A DNA stretch of 44,301 nucleotides, taken from the NCBI RefSeq assembly GCF_001045675.1, contig NZ_LEKT01000024.1, forward strand, positions 1-44,301, written 5' to 3'. A program made the translations under genes and the position numbers. The stretch's first letter is position 1. Each line of letters opens with the position of its first letter. Positions 7,210 through 16,995 of this stretch are shown here, piece after piece. The stretch is from Megasphaera cerevisiae DSM 20462 (GTDB lineage: Bacteria; Bacillota; Negativicutes; Veillonellales; Megasphaeraceae). The notes under the pieces are model-generated. The model ran no database searches. It worked only from the letters and a program-made list of their open reading frames with translations, and was not told the DNA's origin.

Positions 7210-9574
7210 AAAAATAATTTGAGAGTCGAAACAGTATTACATCATCTATCACTGATAGAACCTCAGAAATTACTATATTTCTGTGTTCACGCGAATCATT
7301 ATAATCAATATACGTTCTGTCTACATATAGAGCATCTTTAGGATGGTTTCGCTTATGTTGCAATGCCTGATTCATAATCTGACTTAGGCCATATCCTTGC
7401 ACCCACTGACCAAGAATGACTGCATACCAGCTTAGCTTTCCATGTTTGTGTGAATATTTACCTACATGCCCTAACGTATCTGACTCGTATACTTCCCACT
7501 TAAATATCTTACATAACCGCTCGAGGAAAGCCATCAATTCATCACGATCATATTTTCCGTCAGCGTCAATTTCAGGAAATTCCAGTCCGTTAAATGCTAT
7601 TGCTTGATATAATGATTCCGATTGATCAACAGATACCGTTATATCGTCATCCTGTTGAAATTCTTGATTAGAGAATGCAGCTCGAATCTGTTCTTCTTCT
7701 CCTGGCTTCATCAAAGCGGTAAATTCACGGCGTACATTACTGTTACGATTCTTCATGATATCGTTCAAAAGAATGATCGCAAATTTTCTCATCATATCAT
7801 AAGAATCGGCGCTCTGCTTTTCAGGGTATTTTGTTAGTTCAACTGTACCTAAGAGTAATGTCTCAATAACATGCTTTTTCTGCGGCTTTGTGAGCTGCTT
7901 TTCCACAGAAAGTGTTTGCTCTGGTATTTTCTCCCTCAGCAAACTCACATATTTTTCATTTGCTTTTTCGTTTGATGCAACTAAAAATACATTCCCATAT
8001 AAACTATAGTCTAATCTCCCTACACGGCCGATCAAATTTCTAAAGTCAACGGGTTTCATATTCTTTAAGCCGTTTCTAAAATCTGTAACAAACAAATTAT
8101 CGGCTGGCAAATTGACGCCCTCAACAAGTGTACTGGTGCAAAATAAGGCTGTAATATTTCCGCTTTTAAACAGGTTCTCTATCCGCTGCCGAATCGATGA
8201 AGGTAAATATCCAATGTGATATGCCACGCCTTTTTTGACAAGCTCAGCCAGATAGTAGTCACCATGAACTTCATTGCAGATATCTTTTGATAATTCCATA
8301 AGAAGCTTGTTATCTGTTTGTTCCACTCTGTTTGCAGCAAAATCTCTTGCAGCTGTTACAGTCTTCCTTGTGGACGGAAAATATACAATCGACTGGGTCT
8401 GATTCCCATCGTTGTCACGTTCAAAACGAAGAAGTACATCCGTCAAGTCAGCATCCGGCAACGCTACCGAAGTTATAGAAATAGGTTCTTCAGCATGTTC
8501 ATCATAAACACTCACTTCGCTACTTTCGAGATCAATCAGGAATTTTATTTGCGTAACCGGTGAAAGTGAAGTAGTAAGATGTTGTTTCTTTAATGACTCA
8601 GCATCTAGTTCACCTATTAGTTTCAAATAGATTTCCGGATTAGGAACATTTGGCGATGCAAATACTACATGGGTATTAGGTGAATTTTCTGCAAGCATCT
8701 GCACTACCTGATAATAGAATGGACTTCTATTGTCATCACTTGATACCTTATGAGCTTCGTCAATAAACAAATAGTCTATATGTAGCTTCTTCTCATTTAT
8801 AAGCAAATAAAGGAGACGTTCTGGCGTCATTATCAAAATATAATTGCGACACTCCTCAGGCAATTTCGGTTCCACTTGAAGTGCCGCATCACCAGCAGCG
8901 GTGACAATGTGGTATCCATACTTTTTTAAATTCGTACCTAGGTCTTCAGTAACTTTTATGCGCACTTCATTGATAAGTGCTTTTGTTGGAACAATAAGTG
9001 CAAAGTTATTTTTCTTACCTTCTAAAATCTGCTGCTTCATGAAAATACGCATGATAAAGGACTTTCCAGTTGATGTTGGTGCTGAAAAGCTATAATATCT
9101 GTCGGTGATATGATCATAAATTTTTCGTTGAGCTGTCATGAAAGCGTTGTCTGGGTCGGCAGGAATAGATAGCAGTTCACGCTTGAACCTCGAAAAAATC
9201 CTTTCTCGTACATCTACCCCTTCAAAAGTTGAATTCAGAAGTTTCTTCCCACGATAATTATTAATCGTACTCAACACTGAACCTGTAACATAAGATACTC
9301 GTCTGTCCTCCGGATATAACTCAGACAGCATTGTTACAATTTCCTGTGCCCATTCCTTCTGAGAATCTGATAGTGCGGGATGATTTGATTTTGAAAGAAG
9401 GTCTGCAAAAGAAAGCGCGTCCGCGAGAGAAAAAACCTTCATTCTGCTTTTATCAAAGTTAAATAACCGAATAGCATAGTTAAAAAGAATATCATGGTAC
9501 AATGTCCTCAAATATTGATTTTCATTCAATTTGGTGAAATAGCTATACCCAAAATTTTTCTCATCAGGCATCAT
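7187..9574 (-). CDS. hamB: HamB-like superfamily 2 helicase (Hachiman defence)
   Basis: An SF2 helicase of about 795 residues as encoded. Walker A is APTSTGKS (about 165-172) and the DEAH box is FIDEAHK (about 271-277). Motif VI-like FRNLIGRVGRLDY follows near the middle of the second RecA domain. In Hachiman, HamB senses damaged or phage DNA and controls the HamA nuclease; here it directly follows and overlaps the HamA-like gene, the standard pairing. I chose the ATG at 9574, with GAAGG five bases upstream, over a GTG at 9580. The last 20-odd residues differ from the family because of a frameshift in a T-run; the true C-terminus lies at 6925-7209. Confidence 0.75.
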   Translation of the reverse strand: MMPDEKNFGYSYFTKLNENQYLRTLYHDILFNYAIRLFNFDKSRMKVFSLADALSFADLLSKSNHPALSDSQKEWAQEIVTMLSELYPEDRRVSYVTGSVLSTINNYRGKKLLNSTFEGVDVRERIFSRFKRELLSIPADPDNAFMTAQRKIYDHITDRYYSFSAPTSTGKSFIMRIFMKQQILEGKKNNFALIVPTKALINEVRIKVTEDLGTNLKKYGYHIVTAAGDAALQVEPKLPEECRNYILIMTPERLLYLLINEKKLHIDYLFIDEAHKVSSDDNRSPFYYQVVQMLAENSPNTHVVFASPNVPNPEIYLKLIGELDAESLKKQHLTTSLSPVTQIKFLIDLESSEVSVYDEHAEEPISITSVALPDADLTDVLLRFERDNDGNQTQSIVYFPSTRKTVTAARDFAANRVEQTDNKLLMELSKDICNEVHGDYYLAELVKKGVAYHIGYLPSSIRQRIENLFKSGNITALFCTSTLVEGVNLPADNLFVTDFRNGLKNMKPVDFRNLIGRVGRLDYSLYGNVFLVASNEKANEKYVSLLREKIPEQTLSVEKQLTKPQKKHVIETLLLGTVELTKYPEKQSADSYDMMRKFAIILLNDIMKNRNSNVRREFTALMKPGEEEQIRAAFSNQEFQQDDDITVSVDQSESLYQAIAFNGLEFPEIDADGKYDRDELMAFLERLCKIFKWEVYESDTLGHVGKYSHKHGKLSWYAVILGQWVQGYGLSQIMNQALQHKRNHPKDALYVDRTYIDYNDSREHRNIVISEVLSVIDDVILFRLSNYFFESVKSI

Positions 9575-10496
9575 TTTCACCTTCTCTCATGACATTCTTC
9601 ATAATTGATTTTTTGTCATCCTCGGCATCATCGAATGGAAGAATATAAACATAAAACGATCTGTTGGTAAGACCAAGCTCTGCAATTTTTTCTTTAATTT
9701 GTGGCAATGCATTAGAAACACCAGCGGTAATCTTCTTATCAGCAAGATCCCGATATTCCTGACTGCTATATTTATTGGGATCTAATCCAAGGGTATAACC
9801 AAGAAACAAACCGTATGCTGTATCGCGACAGACTGTTTTATCAGGTCTGGGTGTTATTATTTCATTTAGCTGCTGCGCGACCGGGTCTTTCTCAGGAAGT
9901 TCAAAGACTGTACTATCAACAATATGTATCTCCGTAGAAGCATGTTTTTCGATCTGTTGGACACGTTCAAAAGCCTTGTCGATAGCTATTCCAAGATCGC
10001 CAATCACACTTGATGCTCCGAACACCATTTCGTATGATAAGGTATGTTCATCACCACCAAGGCTAAGCAAGTGCATCCCATCGCTTACGCTTTCATCAGA
10101 CCTTACCGATACATTCAACTCAACCTTGCTGTAAATCTTTGGAGCTCCGAGAACTGATTCCAGAAAAGCATATAGCAGGATTTCTCCGACTTCATTTCCT
10201 GTACCTCTTTCATCAGCATGTCCGCTCTTACGCATAAGATCAAGCGCTTCCATACCAACGCTGAATACATTTCCTTCCAGTTCAAATTGTTCAATCTGTG
10301 AACGCGAAAATACATACTGGCCAACGTTCCATTCAAGAAATTCCTGCAAAGAAGTTTTTGAAAATCTGTTACTAATAACTTCTTTCATTCGGAAGAGACG
10401 CAACTGTTCGTTAGCATGCTGCCCTAAAGTCTCCAAATAGGGGACTTCAACAAACACATCATTAAATTTCTTATCATTAATTGACTTTTGCAGCAT
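9564..10496 (-). CDS. hamA: HamA-like DUF1837 protein (Hachiman defence)
   Basis: A 310-residue protein of the DUF1837/HamA family, the effector partner of HamB. Conserved family stretches are GNEVGEILLYAFLESVLG (E102, E105), SDGMHLL (D139) and FGASSVIGDLGIAIDKAF. The family core is a PD-(D/E)xK nuclease in which the second acidic-x-lysine pair normally falls in an FGExK-type strand. Here that strand reads FG-A161-S162-S163, without the acidic residue or the lysine. I start at the ATG at 10496, behind GAGGAGAG, not at the upstream TTG. It lies 26 bases after hsdR and overlaps hamB. Confidence 0.7.
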   Translation of the reverse strand: MLQKSINDKKFNDVFVEVPYLETLGQHANEQLRLFRMKEVISNRFSKTSLQEFLEWNVGQYVFSRSQIEQFELEGNVFSVGMEALDLMRKSGHADERGTGNEVGEILLYAFLESVLGAPKIYSKVELNVSVRSDESVSDGMHLLSLGGDEHTLSYEMVFGASSVIGDLGIAIDKAFERVQQIEKHASTEIHIVDSTVFELPEKDPVAQQLNEIITPRPDKTVCRDTAYGLFLGYTLGLDPNKYSSQEYRDLADKKITAGVSNALPQIKEKIAELGLTNRSFYVYILPFDDAEDDKKSIMKNVMREGENDA

Positions 10497-10522
10497 GTGA
10501 TCACTCTCCTCAAAAAAATGCT

Positions 10523-13500
10523 TCAATTATTATTTCCATATACTTCAGGATTTTCCGCAACCATAGATGCTGGCTTTTGCTTTGCTTCAAAGTCATATTT
10601 AATTAGAGTATTTTCCTCCGATACAGGTAATTCTTCTCCATCCGGCGAACTGTATTGTTTGAAATTTTCAGCCTGCTCCATGACTTTTTCAAATACCTCT
10701 TCATCCCACTCTGGTGGATACCCATTCTTATAAAGCAAGACAGTTAAATCCATATTCAACTGGTTTTTGATATCCTCACGAGTAGACCAATCTGCATATT
10801 GAGATTTATCGTCAATAAGCCCTTTTATCTTTTTGGCAAGAATAATGCATTTTTCATCAGCATATGGGAATCCATGAGCATCACGAACTTTAACAAGAAT
10901 GTCATAGAAAGCTTTCTCTTCATAAGAGATTCCCATTTTTTCAAATGATCTTTTATCATCATTTAAATCATTCATGATTTTAATAAGCTGATCAGAAAGA
11001 TCATTAACAAAATCAGATACGACTTCGCTTGTAAATATGAGCTTGTCACGGCTATTGTACGCATCAACAACCTGCCGCAAACGTTCATCAAATTCAACGG
11101 CCTTTACCTTGTTAGTTTTACCATAAGCTGAAATCGCCTTACGTAGGAGCTTCAAAAGAGCATTAAACTTGGTAATCGGCAACTTTACTGTTTCCAGTTC
11201 TTTCAGAAAATCATCACTGAAGAGATCTACCGACTTATGCTCGTCCACAATATTCTCTATGCCAGTGCAGGTTATAGCCTCACGAACCATATCCTCTACA
11301 ACATGATTCATAATCTCAGCATCCGGAGCGTCACCCTGTGTTTGCTTGTAAATAATAGAGCGAATGGCAAGATAGAACTGTGCTTTAGATGTCTCCTCAT
11401 CCGTAAGTTCACCCGAAGGAAAGCATATAATATATGCGCTTTTTAGTCTTCGGGAGAGTCCCATAAAACGAGTCTGAGTATCCTTTTTCATCTGAACAAA
11501 TTCCGCTGCTTCATTCAAACAATTAAGCCTATCAAGCGGAGAACCATTGTAAAATTTTGACGCATCAAATCCACTAAGTAATTCATCAATAAGAGACAAA
11601 TGATTTCGGAAAATTGACAATGTAATATTTAGCTCATCAATAGAACTGTCTTGCGGGCTGCCGTACTTCTTTACGGCCTCCAGCATATCGTTTTTAATTC
11701 CAATATAATCGACGACGAGACCTCTATCTTTACCGTCAAAGACACGGTTTACACGAGAGATGGTCTGAATCAGAGTATGTTTCTGCAAAGGCTTGTCAAT
11801 GTACATGACCGCCAGTGATGGGACATCGAATCCAGTAATCCACATATCGACAACAATAGCAATCTTGAAATTTGAATCTGTATTTTTGAACTGTTTGTCC
11901 AGCATCTTTCGGTGTTCTTTGGTGCCACACAGGTCATACAGTTCTTTATCATCATTCTGTCCCTGCGTAGCAACAAGATTTATCTTCGGAAGCGCCTCAA
12001 GCTTATCAAGCTGTTCCTGCGTTAGTTCGTCTTCATTTTCCGCTTTACGCTTGACTGCCCAATCTGGCCGCAAGGATTCAATCGCCTTTAATACATGGAA
12101 AGCAATCTTTCTGTCTGCACAGACTATCATTGCCTTCTGTACAATCTCCGGCTTTTCAGCACAAAGAGATTCATAATGTCCTACAATATCCACTGCCAAT
12201 TTTTTTATTCTGTCTGGATGACCAAGGATCGCGTTCATTTTGCTCATAGCGCGCTTGCTTTCCTCGATCTGCTCTTCTGTAGATCCTTCCTCAGCACACT
12301 GCTCGTAATATTTTTCTATTTCCTTTGCCTGCTCATCCGAGAGAATGACACGAGCAAGGCGCGGTTCATAAGCGATGCGCACGGTGATGCCGTCATCGCT
12401 GGATTCTTTCATTGTATAACTGTCAACAACATCTCCAAAAACAGCGATAGTTTCGTCTATTGGCGTTCCGGTGAATCCACAGTATGTTGCATTTGGAAAA
12501 CTGGTACGTAAATAATGTCCAAAGCCATATGTTGTAAAAACGCCCTTATCCGTCTTTTTAAGCTTTGCTCCAACACCAGTCTGGGTGCGATGAGCCTCAT
12601 CGGATATGCAGATGATATTGCTGCGGTCAGAAAGGAGACCTGTACTCTCACAAAATTTCTGAATTGTCGTGATATAGACGCCGCCGCTTGGCCGATCATT
12701 AAGAGTATCGTGAAGATCCTGACGATTTTCGATGCTGCGAACATCATCTTCATGGAGGTATTTTTTTGCTGTCACGAAAAGTTCTGATGTCTGCGTGTCG
12801 AGGTCTTCACGATCAGCAATAATGATAATTGTAGGATTATGAAATGTGTTGTCGTCCCGAAGCGCAATTAACCTTGAAAGGAAAAGCATAGTATATGTTT
12901 TTCCACAGCCGGTCGCTCCAAAATAGGTACCACCCTTTCCATCACCTTCAGGGCGCATATGAACTTTGACATTTGCTATCATTTTCATCGCACCAAAATA
13001 CTGCGGATAGCGACAAACAATAGCTTCGCTTTTTTTACTGTCATCAGGATAAAACACAAAATCCCTGAGCAATTTCAATATACGTTCTTTGGCAAATGCG
13101 CCTTCTACTATCGTATAAAGAGAGCTAATTCCATTTGAAACTTTATCTTTATCGTTGGCTTTATTCCATGCATAGTAATACTCATACGGCGTGAAAATAC
13201 TACCCATACGGTTATTTGCACCATCGCTAATGACAGAAAGGAAGCAATACTTCATTAGCTTTGGAATGTCTCGACAATAACGAATTGTAATTTGCTCCCA
13301 TGCGTTATGAATAGTCGTATCTTCTTCGGTAGCCGTTTTAAACTCCAAAATTGTAATAGGAATACCATTGATGAAAACGAGAAGGTCTGGGCGACGCAAA
13401 CGTTTATCTTGCACCGAATACTGATTAACCACCTTGAAAATATTGTTCTCCGGATTTTCAAAATCAATATAATCCACATGAAGAGCAACTTTGGAGAGGT

Positions 13501-13804
13501 CATCACGTCCAAGATCAAATCCTTCTGTAACAAGACGAAACGAGTCCCTGTTTCCAATATACAGTGGCGTTGAGTTGATAAGACTCAACTTGTTAATGAT
13601 CTTTTGAATCTCAATTTCACTTAGATCATTGTTGTAATGCGACACTAAAAAAGAGCGCAAATCTTCTGTTAGAAGAACATCTTCGTACCGCCTGTGAATG
13701 CTTTCGCCGGGCACATAAGTATAGCCCTGCTGCTGGAACAGTTCAATAATTGCCTGTTCGAGTTCATCCTCTGTAAATTTTCCTTTTTCAAAAATATAAT
13801 CCAC
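10523..13804 (-). CDS. hsdR: Type I restriction enzyme subunit R
   Basis: A 1093-residue motor and nuclease subunit of a type I restriction-modification complex. The N-terminal endonuclease has RPDLLVF and ILEFK (D140, E154, K156). The translocase follows, with Walker A GATGCGKT (296-303), DEAH (402-405), a GFTGTP motif III and a late ISRVNR motif VI. A C-terminal helical region contacts the methylase. The start is a GTG at 13804 with GGAGG eight bases upstream; an in-frame ATG further up would overlap the preceding gene without a ribosome site. It follows the HEPN-like gene by 19 bases, so R is separated from M and S by that insertion. Confidence 0.92.
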   Translation of the reverse strand: MDYIFEKGKFTEDELEQAIIELFQQQGYTYVPGESIHRRYEDVLLTEDLRSFLVSHYNNDLSEIEIQKIINKLSLINSTPLYIGNRDSFRLVTEGFDLGRDDLSKVALHVDYIDFENPENNIFKVVNQYSVQDKRLRRPDLLVFINGIPITILEFKTATEEDTTIHNAWEQITIRYCRDIPKLMKYCFLSVISDGANNRMGSIFTPYEYYYAWNKANDKDKVSNGISSLYTIVEGAFAKERILKLLRDFVFYPDDSKKSEAIVCRYPQYFGAMKMIANVKVHMRPEGDGKGGTYFGATGCGKTYTMLFLSRLIALRDDNTFHNPTIIIIADREDLDTQTSELFVTAKKYLHEDDVRSIENRQDLHDTLNDRPSGGVYITTIQKFCESTGLLSDRSNIICISDEAHRTQTGVGAKLKKTDKGVFTTYGFGHYLRTSFPNATYCGFTGTPIDETIAVFGDVVDSYTMKESSDDGITVRIAYEPRLARVILSDEQAKEIEKYYEQCAEEGSTEEQIEESKRAMSKMNAILGHPDRIKKLAVDIVGHYESLCAEKPEIVQKAMIVCADRKIAFHVLKAIESLRPDWAVKRKAENEDELTQEQLDKLEALPKINLVATQGQNDDKELYDLCGTKEHRKMLDKQFKNTDSNFKIAIVVDMWITGFDVPSLAVMYIDKPLQKHTLIQTISRVNRVFDGKDRGLVVDYIGIKNDMLEAVKKYGSPQDSSIDELNITLSIFRNHLSLIDELLSGFDASKFYNGSPLDRLNCLNEAAEFVQMKKDTQTRFMGLSRRLKSAYIICFPSGELTDEETSKAQFYLAIRSIIYKQTQGDAPDAEIMNHVVEDMVREAITCTGIENIVDEHKSVDLFSDDFLKELETVKLPITKFNALLKLLRKAISAYGKTNKVKAVEFDERLRQVVDAYNSRDKLIFTSEVVSDFVNDLSDQLIKIMNDLNDDKRSFEKMGISYEEKAFYDILVKVRDAHGFPYADEKCIILAKKIKGLIDDKSQYADWSTREDIKNQLNMDLTVLLYKNGYPPEWDEEVFEKVMEQAENFKQYSSPDGEELPVSEENTLIKYDFEAKQKPASMVAENPEVYGNNN

Positions 13805-13823
13805 CAGGAACGCCTCCTTCCAA

Positions 13824-14717
13824 TTAGTCTTCAGTGCTATATTCATCAACCAGATAGGCATCAAGAGTTGCGGCCATATTTACAGCAAGATTGGCAAGCG
13901 ACTTTTGAATGTTTGCTGTATTCATTCCTGAGCCATGCGCTCCTATGTTGTTTCTGATATAGGGAAGTGTCATAAGTACATTCTGTCGGAAGCCCTCGCC
14001 GCTGATACTATCTGGCAAATCTAAATGTTCATCACTCACAATTTGCTTTGTAAGCTCTCCCGCATTGCCCTTATCAGCTCCGCAGATGATTTTCATAATA
14101 CTCTCATAGCTTTTCCCAGCATTCGTAATTGCCTCGGCATAGTCTTCCTTCTCGAGGAACTCCACTGCCTTTATCAACTCATCATAAGCTGACTGAAATA
14201 CTGGTGCAGAATCCCTTAGCTCATGCAGTTGTTCCAGCGTCTTACGCTTTAAATCCAGTTCGAACTGCTTGGCGTCGATCTTTATCATCACGCCATCGGT
14301 AATAATCCATGGCACTTCATTTGCACGAAAAGTCTCGTTAACTTCTTGCCGGAAGGGTTCCTTTTCATTTTCGGACAAGGCATCATACTGGAGCTCTATT
14401 AAGTCAAACAAGTATGGCGTAAACATAGAGCCAATAGCAACACTAACATCCACGATGGGACTGAAATCCGTCGCTGCCAAATTTGCAACCGGAGCTCCGA
14501 TAATCTCATTCAACTTTTTTGCAGCAATTTCAAGCGCGTCAGTTGTTTCCTCCCAGCTGTCATAGCGGCTTGGATGATACTTCTGCGGTTCCCGAAAATT
14601 TTCAAGAATCTTTGCAATTTTTTGTTTTACCTCGAACTCGATTTCTCCGCAGATATGATCCTTGGATTCACCGTTACCGACTTCGATTAAGTCTTTATAC
14701 CGCTGAGAGAATATCAT
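13824..14717 (-). CDS. HEPN/Abi_C-like abortive infection protein
   Basis: A 297-residue soluble protein lying between hsdS and hsdR. Its C-terminal half looks like the HEPN-type domain of abortive infection proteins. A helical segment (AYDELIKAVEFLEKEDY ... AGKSYESIMKIIC) is followed by YIRNNIGAHGSG, which gives an R-x5-H pair (R255, H261) like the RNase motif of HEPN toxins. The N-terminal 150 residues are not recognised. HEPN domains in defence islands usually cut RNA when phage is sensed. Whether it serves the type I system or is a separate toxin is inference. The ATG at 14717 has a weak site (GAGGTG). Confidence 0.6.
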   Translation of the reverse strand: MIFSQRYKDLIEVGNGESKDHICGEIEFEVKQKIAKILENFREPQKYHPSRYDSWEETTDALEIAAKKLNEIIGAPVANLAATDFSPIVDVSVAIGSMFTPYLFDLIELQYDALSENEKEPFRQEVNETFRANEVPWIITDGVMIKIDAKQFELDLKRKTLEQLHELRDSAPVFQSAYDELIKAVEFLEKEDYAEAITNAGKSYESIMKIICGADKGNAGELTKQIVSDEHLDLPDSISGEGFRQNVLMTLPYIRNNIGAHGSGMNTANIQKSLANLAVNMAATLDAYLVDEYSTED

Positions 14718-14750
14718 TCCTCAATTCACCTCTTCACATTTCAAAATTAC

Positions 14751-15302
14751 TTACTTCTCTGCCTCTTTAATAGCACTTCTTACAAGTACAGGGCAAATCT
14801 GCTTTATTTTTGAATTTATTTTTTGTACCCTACGGATTGCCATATAAATATCAACATATTTTTGTTGAATAGTTAAATCTGGCAGCTCAATAGAAATCTC
14901 ACCAAACCTATCAATATCAAGATTTGCACGAATGCTGCTATCACTAATAAACCAACCATATCTGTCCATTTCGTCACTTAAAAATTGCATAAAGAAATAC
15001 TCTGGTAAAACTTCATTCTCATTTTTGATTTCAAAGGTCTGATATGCTGGTGAAACTACTATTGCATTCCCCTTATATAGTCCTATTCTTATACATTTAT
15101 CTCTTCCAGTCTGCATCCCGCTGAAAACGAATCTGTTATTACGAACAATTTTATACTTTTTCGGATCAATAGAATCAGTGCTTGCCAGTGTTGGCATGAA
15201 TTCTTTTTGAATATTTATTCCATAAAAGTCAGTAATCTTACCATCTGAATTTCTCTCATCGACATATTTAATTAAATCTGAAACACTTCTTTTATCTATC
15301 AT
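14751..15302 (-). CDS. hsdS: Type I specificity subunit, half-size HsdS
   Basis: A 183-residue HsdS with one target-recognition domain (about 1-145) and one helical spacer (about 145-183), less than half the usual 400 residues. Family-like stretches are FVFSGMQTGRDK, VSPAYQTFEI, LPEYFFMQFLSDEM and the TRD-to-helix junction ISIELPDLTIQQKYVDIY. Half-size S subunits can dimerise and then recognise a symmetric interrupted site. The ATG at 15302 is two bases after the hsdM stop, with GAGGTG upstream, so M and S are translationally coupled. No second TRD or inverted S cassette lies nearby, so this is either a natural half-S or a deletion product. Confidence 0.8.
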   Translation of the reverse strand: MIDKRSVSDLIKYVDERNSDGKITDFYGINIQKEFMPTLASTDSIDPKKYKIVRNNRFVFSGMQTGRDKCIRIGLYKGNAIVVSPAYQTFEIKNENEVLPEYFFMQFLSDEMDRYGWFISDSSIRANLDIDRFGEISIELPDLTIQQKYVDIYMAIRRVQKINSKIKQICPVLVRSAIKEAEK

Positions 15303-15304
15303 TT

Positions 15305-16906
15305 TTACACCTCTGTTGCTGCTAAATCTAAAAGTCTGACAGTTTCCTTTTCTTCCTGTAACGCAGCATGAATCTCCCTTGAAAGTGCCGACATTTCTTT
15401 ATCAATATCAATCAATTTATCATGATTAATAAACTCAATATATTTACTTGGCATTAAGGCGTAATTCATTTCACGAACCCCATTTTCCGCGTCCAATTTA
15501 ACTGATTTGCAAAGTTCTGGTATATCACTATACAAACTAGAATCTTCGCTTTGCCAATCAGTATATATTTTTTTAATTTGCGCTATCTGATCATCATTAA
15601 TAATTGTTTTTTTCTTCCTTTTCCCTTTATCAATAACTATTTCTTCGATGTTCTGATCCCAACTGCGCAAATCAATGAATAAAAATTCGCCAGTTCGATC
15701 ACGAAGTTGCCTTCCATGCCAATTAGTAGCCTTTTTATTCATATTAACGATCCAAAGTGTGACAGAAATATTTGTCGTATAAAACATATCACGAGGTAAA
15801 ACGATAATAGCTTCGATCTTATCATTCTCGATTAAGCGTTTACGATTTTCATATTCATCTGGATCATTCAAAGCACCATTTGCCAGAAGAAATCCTGCAA
15901 TCCCATGAGTAACGTCCAATTTTGAGATCATGTGAAGAATCCATGCGTAGTTTGCATTAGCAACACGAGGTACTGTATAGCCGTGCCAGCGAGGATCATC
16001 AGTCAGTTCATCCTCTGCTCTCCACCCCTTCAAGTTAAAAGGCGGATTCGCCATGATAAAGTCCACTTTCTTGTCTTTGTGAAGGTCTTCCGTAAAAGTA
16101 GAGGCATTCTTTTCACCAAGATTATGCGCGATTCCTCGTATGGCAAGGTTCATTTTGCAAAGTCGCCAAGTATCCGGGTTGCTTTCCTGCCCGATGATGG
16201 AGACTTTCTTTCTGTTTCCATGATGCCTGTCTACAAATTTTAGAGACTGTACGAACATTCCACCGGAGCCACAGCAGGGATCATAAACTGTTCCGCTATA
16301 AGGTTCAATCATCTCCGCGATTAACTTTACGACACAGGCAGGAGTATAGAACTCACCATCTTCCTTTGTACCGGAAGCGGCATATACCTGAAGAAAGTAC
16401 TCATATACGCGACCGATAAGATCCTCTTGTTGAAATCTATGCTCATCAATTTTATTAACTTCGTCTATCAAACTCTTAAGTTTCGATTTATCTGCGCCAA
16501 GAGTAGCATACAGGTTCTTTGATACAGCTCCCTTTAATGCCGGATTACTGTCTTCAATATCTGCCATAGCCTGATCGATGATAACGGCAATGTCGTCCGA
16601 AGATGCTTTCTTCACGATATACGACCAGCGAGCTGTTTCTTTCAAATAGAAAACATTCTCTGCGTTATACGAAGACACTTTATTTTGAAGAATTTCAATC
16701 AGTTTGGGATCGTCGTCTTTATGCTCTTCTGCAATTTGTTTGCGTCTTTTTTCAAATTTATCTCCAGCAAATTTCAAGAAAACCAGTCCGATTACTGCAT
16801 CTCTATTTTTCTCTGTGCTGCCAATACCACGTAGCGCCACGCGGCAGTTCCACAGAACTGTTTCAAGCGAAACTTCTGTATTTTTTGCTTTTGCTACTCT
16901 TGCCAT
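15305..16906 (-). CDS. hsdM: Type I DNA adenine methyltransferase subunit M
   Basis: A 533-residue N6-adenine methyltransferase. The N-terminal HsdM_N helical domain (about 10-150) is followed by EFYTPACVVKLIAEM, the SAM-binding motif DPCCGSGGMF (209-218) and the catalytic NPPF (287-290). It methylates the host's recognition site and forms the core of the M2S2 or M2(half-S)2 complex. I use the ATG at 16906, with GAGG eight bases upstream, because an earlier ATG adds 23 residues not typical of the family. It lies 89 bases after the HTH gene. Confidence 0.93.
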   Translation of the reverse strand: MARVAKAKNTEVSLETVLWNCRVALRGIGSTEKNRDAVIGLVFLKFAGDKFEKRRKQIAEEHKDDDPKLIEILQNKVSSYNAENVFYLKETARWSYIVKKASSDDIAVIIDQAMADIEDSNPALKGAVSKNLYATLGADKSKLKSLIDEVNKIDEHRFQQEDLIGRVYEYFLQVYAASGTKEDGEFYTPACVVKLIAEMIEPYSGTVYDPCCGSGGMFVQSLKFVDRHHGNRKKVSIIGQESNPDTWRLCKMNLAIRGIAHNLGEKNASTFTEDLHKDKKVDFIMANPPFNLKGWRAEDELTDDPRWHGYTVPRVANANYAWILHMISKLDVTHGIAGFLLANGALNDPDEYENRKRLIENDKIEAIIVLPRDMFYTTNISVTLWIVNMNKKATNWHGRQLRDRTGEFLFIDLRSWDQNIEEIVIDKGKRKKKTIINDDQIAQIKKIYTDWQSEDSSLYSDIPELCKSVKLDAENGVREMNYALMPSKYIEFINHDKLIDIDKEMSALSREIHAALQEEKETVRLLDLAATEV

Positions 16907-16995
16907 TAAATTGTCCTCATTTCCGGCACCCACGAACAATGAATGCTCATTTTCTATAATTTGCAACTTACACATTCTTATTACCAGGCAGTTTT

